Below the pieces are notes generated by a model. That model was given only the letters and a program-made list of their open reading frames with translations. It searched no databases and was not told the DNA's origin. The position numbers were made by a program, and so were the translations under genes. Source: Fen-1258 sp041658245 (GTDB lineage: Bacteria; Bacteroidota; Ignavibacteria; Ignavibacteriales; Melioribacteraceae). From it: a DNA stretch of 8,806 nt. The stretch's first letter is position 1. Each line of letters begins with the position of its first letter. Below are positions 6,665 through 8,806 of the stretch, one piece after another. The stretch is taken from contig JBBAAM010000087.1 in assembly GCA_041658245.1 (NCBI GenBank), forward strand, positions 1 through 8,806. The letters are read 5' to 3'.

Positions 6665-6955
6665 TCAACTTTTTCTAAAAACAACTTTACCTTTAAATTC
6701 AATTGAATCTACAATTGCAACAATACTCGAATCGGTTGGAACATTAGTAAGTTTTTCTACTTGTCGTGCTGAACTTCCGCGTACAACAATAACCACTTCG
6801 CCTTCTCCTGCGCCAACAGCATCAACCGCAACAACATAATTATTTGATGAACTCATATCCGGATTAATTAGATTAAGTAAAAGCAATTTGTAGCCGTGAA
6901 GTCTTTCCGATTTTGCAGTGGATACAATTGTTCCTTCAACTTTTGCTAATTCCAT
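6665..6955 (-). CDS. Bacterial microcompartment vertex protein, EutN/CcmL family (BMC-P), first of the operon
   Basis: The most canonical of the three vertex-protein homologues, 96 aa. It shows VEGTIVSTAK (6-15), LHGYKLLLL (19-27), VAVDAVGAGEGEVVIVVRGS (42-61) with the textbook GAGEGE turn and GSSAR loop (60-64), and PTDSSIVAIVDSI (73-85). It is the promoter-proximal gene of the leftward operon, with a weak GGTG-like ribosome site before its ATG. Three dissimilar BMC-P genes side by side are typical of PVM-type and related sugar-degrading microcompartments rather than of carboxysomes or simple eut/pdu loci (established pattern, recalled). No BMC-H hexamer gene lies in this window. Confidence 0.94.
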   Translation of the reverse strand: MELAKVEGTIVSTAKSERLHGYKLLLLNLINPDMSSSNNYVVAVDAVGAGEGEVVIVVRGSSARQVEKLTNVPTDSSIVAIVDSIEFKGKVVFRKS

Positions 6956-7169
6956 TTATTCACCGTTTATTTTTCTATCTATAATTAACTTTTTCTAACA
7001 CAAAACTCAATTGTTTTGTTAACAATGAAAATCTAATCACAAATAATATAAAATGACCGGTTCTTAAAAATTCGATCAAACCATTTGAATTTATAATCAA
7101 GTATAGCTTAATTTATTCTAAGGATTACTTAGTTAATTCATTATTAACAAAACTGATATTAGGTAAAGA
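6956..7169. promoter_or_regulatory. Divergent control region between the BMC-P operon and the transaminase operon, with palindromes
   Basis: These 214 non-coding bases separate two outward-facing operons. CAAAAC (7001-7006) and GTTTTG (7013-7018) form inverted arms around six bases, and TTGTTAACAA at 7016-7025 is a perfect 10-base palindrome overlapping them, a possible repressor operator. On the minus strand TTGAGT (7010-7005) and AATTAT (6986-6981), 18 bases apart, form a poor candidate promoter for the BMC-P genes. On the plus strand TATAAT (7092-7097) is a perfect -10 hexamer, but no good -35 precedes it. AGG at 7161-7163 is a modest ribosome site for the transaminase. Confidence 0.4.
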
Positions 7170-8030
7170 ATGATAGTATTTTATAACGGTAAGATCTTAG
7201 ATTTGGAAAATGTAGCAGTATCTCCGTTTGACAGAGCATTTCAATTTGGAGACGGAGTTTATGAGGTAATAAGATATTATCCGAAAATATTTTTTGAATA
7301 TGAGCCACATCTTGATCGTCTAAAAAGCAGCTTGAAGAAAATTGAAATTTCTTTTACTGCTTTTGAAAATGTAGAATCAGTTTTATATGAACTTATTCAG
7401 AAGAACAATCTGGAGGATAAATTATCAATTGCATATATCCAGATTTCAAGAGGAAATCAATTTCCGCGCAGACATTTTTACAATGAAAATTTAGAACCAT
7501 CAATTTTTATATGTGTTGAAAAATATCCCGCCAAGGTTGATGAGATGAAAAACGGTGTTAGAGTCGGATTGGAAGAAGATATAAGATGGATGCGATGTGA
7601 TATTAAAACAACTTCTTTGCTGCCGAATGTTTTATCAAAACAAAGAGCCATAAAGAATGGATTAGCGGAAATTATTTGGCACCGCAATGGTTTTATTACT
7701 GAAGGAACTCAAACGAATGTATGCTTTATTAAGAATGGTGAATTGACTACTCCTCCTCTTAGTAACTTAATACTTCCCGGCATCACTCGGGGAATTGTAT
7801 TGAGATTATGTAAAGAGTTAGGAATTAGATATACCGAAAGAGATATTAAGCTGACGGAACTGAAAGATTTTGATGAGATTTTACTTCTTAGCACAACAGC
7901 AGAGGTAACGCCTGTAAGAGAATTAGATGGAAATATTATTAATGGCAGTATGCCTGGTCCTATTTGTAAATTATTGCAAAGTGAATATCAAAAATTATAT
8001 ATCATACCAAGACTGGCTAGAAATATATGA
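7170..8030 (+). CDS. dat: D-amino-acid transaminase (class IV PLP aminotransferase)
   Basis: Fold-type IV pyridoxal-phosphate enzyme of 286 aa, expected to exchange amino groups between D-amino acids and 2-oxo acids, for example making D-glutamate or D-alanine for peptidoglycan. Visible features are FDRAFQFGDGVYEVIR (20-35), the PLP-binding lysine in DIKTTSLLPN (Lys146), the PLP-nitrogen-binding Glu in TEGTQTN (Glu178), and the C-terminal LPGITR segment. Tyr31, Arg100 and His102 (in FPRRH) line up with the Tyr31/Arg98/His100 carboxylate trap of Bacillus D-amino-acid transaminase, which favours D-amino acids over branched-chain or aminodeoxychorismate substrates. That comparison is from memory of the family. 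The AGG before the ATG supports the start. The stop overlaps the next gene in an ATGA arrangement, implying coupled translation. Confidence 0.85.
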   Translation: MIVFYNGKILDLENVAVSPFDRAFQFGDGVYEVIRYYPKIFFEYEPHLDRLKSSLKKIEISFTAFENVESVLYELIQKNNLEDKLSIAYIQISRGNQFPRRHFYNENLEPSIFICVEKYPAKVDEMKNGVRVGLEEDIRWMRCDIKTTSLLPNVLSKQRAIKNGLAEIIWHRNGFITEGTQTNVCFIKNGELTTPPLSNLILPGITRGIVLRLCKELGIRYTERDIKLTELKDFDEILLLSTTAEVTPVRELDGNIINGSMPGPICKLLQSEYQKLYIIPRLARNI

Positions 8031-8647
8031 ACAACAAATTGAGCTTTGCAAAACATTTTAAGAAACCAATTGATATACAAATATTCTTAAATGGATTACT
8101 ATACAATTCAGAATATGTAACTAACTCTCCTAAAAATGTATTTCTAAAACAAAGAGCAAATTGTTTTGAAGGAGCTCTTTTTGCAGCCGCAGTATTGAGG
8201 TCAATAGGGCATAAACCGCTTATAGTAGATCTTGTTACTGAAAATGATGATGACCATGTAATTGCAATTTATAAACAGAATAATTGTTTCGGTGCAGTTG
8301 CCAAATCAAACACAACAGTTCTGCGATTCAGAGAACCGGTTTATCGTTCTTTGAGGGAATTAATAATGTCTTACTTCGATTTTTATTTTAATACAATAGG
8401 TGAAAAATCTCTGCGCTCATATTCTAATCCGGTTAATCTTTCTAGATTTGATAAATATGATTGGATGACAAGTGATAATGATTTAGAATTTATAGGAGAT
8501 TATCTCTATACAATTAAGCATAATAAAATAGTTAGTCCATATTCTCTTCGTTCCTTAAACACAGCAGATGCGGACCTTATAAATCTTTGTTTCAGCGGAT
8601 CAATAGAAGACGGATTGTTCAAACCAAAAAAGAGTAGAAAGAATTAA
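8027..8647 (+). CDS. Uncharacterised protein with a transglutaminase-like Cys/His pattern
   Basis: A 206-aa protein I do not recognise by name. It has no signal peptide or membrane segment, so it should be cytoplasmic. The stretch from 43 to 95 resembles the transglutaminase-like/papain-like fold: a Cys at the start of a hydrophobic helix (RANCFEGALFAAAVLRSIG, Cys46), a strand (KPLIVDLVTE), a His starting the next strand (DDDHVIAIY, His77), and a short strand ending AVAKSN, where Asn95 could be the third residue. The C-terminal half (about 110-206) is rich in aromatic and polar residues with no motif I know. Its ATG overlaps the stop of the D-amino-acid transaminase, so the two are translated together. 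A role in peptide or amide-bond chemistry is possible but is inference only. Confidence 0.8.
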   Translation: MNNKLSFAKHFKKPIDIQIFLNGLLYNSEYVTNSPKNVFLKQRANCFEGALFAAAVLRSIGHKPLIVDLVTENDDDHVIAIYKQNNCFGAVAKSNTTVLRFREPVYRSLRELIMSYFDFYFNTIGEKSLRSYSNPVNLSRFDKYDWMTSDNDLEFIGDYLYTIKHNKIVSPYSLRSLNTADADLINLCFSGSIEDGLFKPKKSRKN

Positions 8648-8750
8648 AGTTATTGCATCCTCGAAAGAGAAAAATTATTGTGAAATAAAAAATCAACTTT
8701 ACTTAAATTTATAAATATAGTTTCAAACGTTTAAAAATTATACAATAACA

Positions 8751-8756
8751 AAAAGG
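8751..8756 (+). promoter_or_regulatory. Shine-Dalgarno AAAAGG before the thiolase start
   Basis: AAAAGG ends 7 bases before the ATG at 8764, a normal spacing. It supports the start of a gene of which only the first codons are in the window. The 116 bases between the preceding gene and this start contain an 8-base palindrome (AAACGTTT, 8725-8732) but no clear promoter pair. Confidence 0.6.
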
Positions 8757-8763
8757 TATTGAA

Positions 8764-8806
8764 ATGAAAAAAGTAGTTATTACACACGCTAAGAGAACTC
8801 CGGTAG
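8764..8806 (+). CDS. Thiolase (acetyl-CoA C-acetyltransferase family), N-terminal fragment cut by the window end
   Basis: Only 14 codons are visible, reading MKKVVITHAKRTPV, which matches the strongly conserved thiolase N-terminus (a short strand followed by A-x-R-T-P). Thiolases condense or cleave acyl-CoA with acetyl-CoA, in fatty-acid breakdown or acetoacetyl-CoA formation. The start is well supported by the AAAAGG site. The gene is in the same direction as the transaminase pair but 116 bases away, so it may have its own promoter. The family call rests on a very short match; which thiolase it is cannot be told. Confidence 0.7.
   Translation, partial: MKKVVITHAKRTPV

Noticed and set aside
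6197..6839. Plus-strand open frames of 67-77 codons opposite the BMC-P genes
   Set aside because: They are antisense to well-supported EutN/CcmL genes, and their low-complexity Ser/Thr/Pro-rich translations are typical of shadow frames.
6097..6955. Three BMC-P genes as a recent tandem duplication
   Set aside because: The three proteins differ at most positions outside the shared motifs and in key loops, so they are old, distinct paralogues.
8725..8732. AAACGTTT palindrome before the thiolase as an operator
   Set aside because: An 8-base A/T-flanked palindrome is expected by chance and nothing else supports it.

Overview
The window is AT-rich and carries eleven protein-coding genes, two of them cut by the window edges. 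No RNA genes, insertion sequences, CRISPR arrays or long repeats were seen. Weak or absent Shine-Dalgarno sequences at several genes, a DUF2911 lipid-free secreted protein, a Bacteroidota-style iron-family ABC ATPase and a microcompartment of the planctomycete/verrucomicrobial (PVM-like) sugar-degrading sort together suggest the Bacteroidota/Ignavibacteriota side of the tree. Ignavibacteria is my best guess. This is an inference from gene style, not a database match.

Layout: 1-1993 (+) is a FecCD/BtuC-type permease, truncated at its 5' end, followed one base later by its ABC ATPase; together they form part of an importer for an iron chelate, haem or cobalamin. Converging on it from 3428 down to 2022 (-) are a secreted DUF2911 protein and a class II (fuculose-phosphate-type) aldolase. 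Diverging from these, 3690-6003 (+) holds zwf and pgl, the oxidative pentose-phosphate entry pair. Converging on pgl from 6955 down to 6097 (-) is a compact operon of three different EutN/CcmL-family pentamer (BMC-P) genes, the vertex proteins of a bacterial microcompartment. Diverging from that operon, 7170-8647 (+) holds a D-amino-acid transaminase translationally overlapping a 206-aa protein with a transglutaminase-like Cys/His pattern. A thiolase gene begins at 8764 and leaves the window.

The most interesting content is the microcompartment. The aldolase has a linker plus a short amphipathic C-terminal helix, the form of an encapsulation peptide, and three BMC-P paralogues lie about 3.3 kb away. 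Together they suggest a shell-enclosed pathway in which fuculose- or rhamnulose-1-phosphate is cleaved to dihydroxyacetone phosphate and lactaldehyde inside the compartment. The shell hexamers (BMC-H), aldehyde dehydrogenase and other core enzymes are not in this window, so the locus is either split or continues elsewhere. The aldolase and the shell genes are separated by zwf-pgl on the opposite strand.
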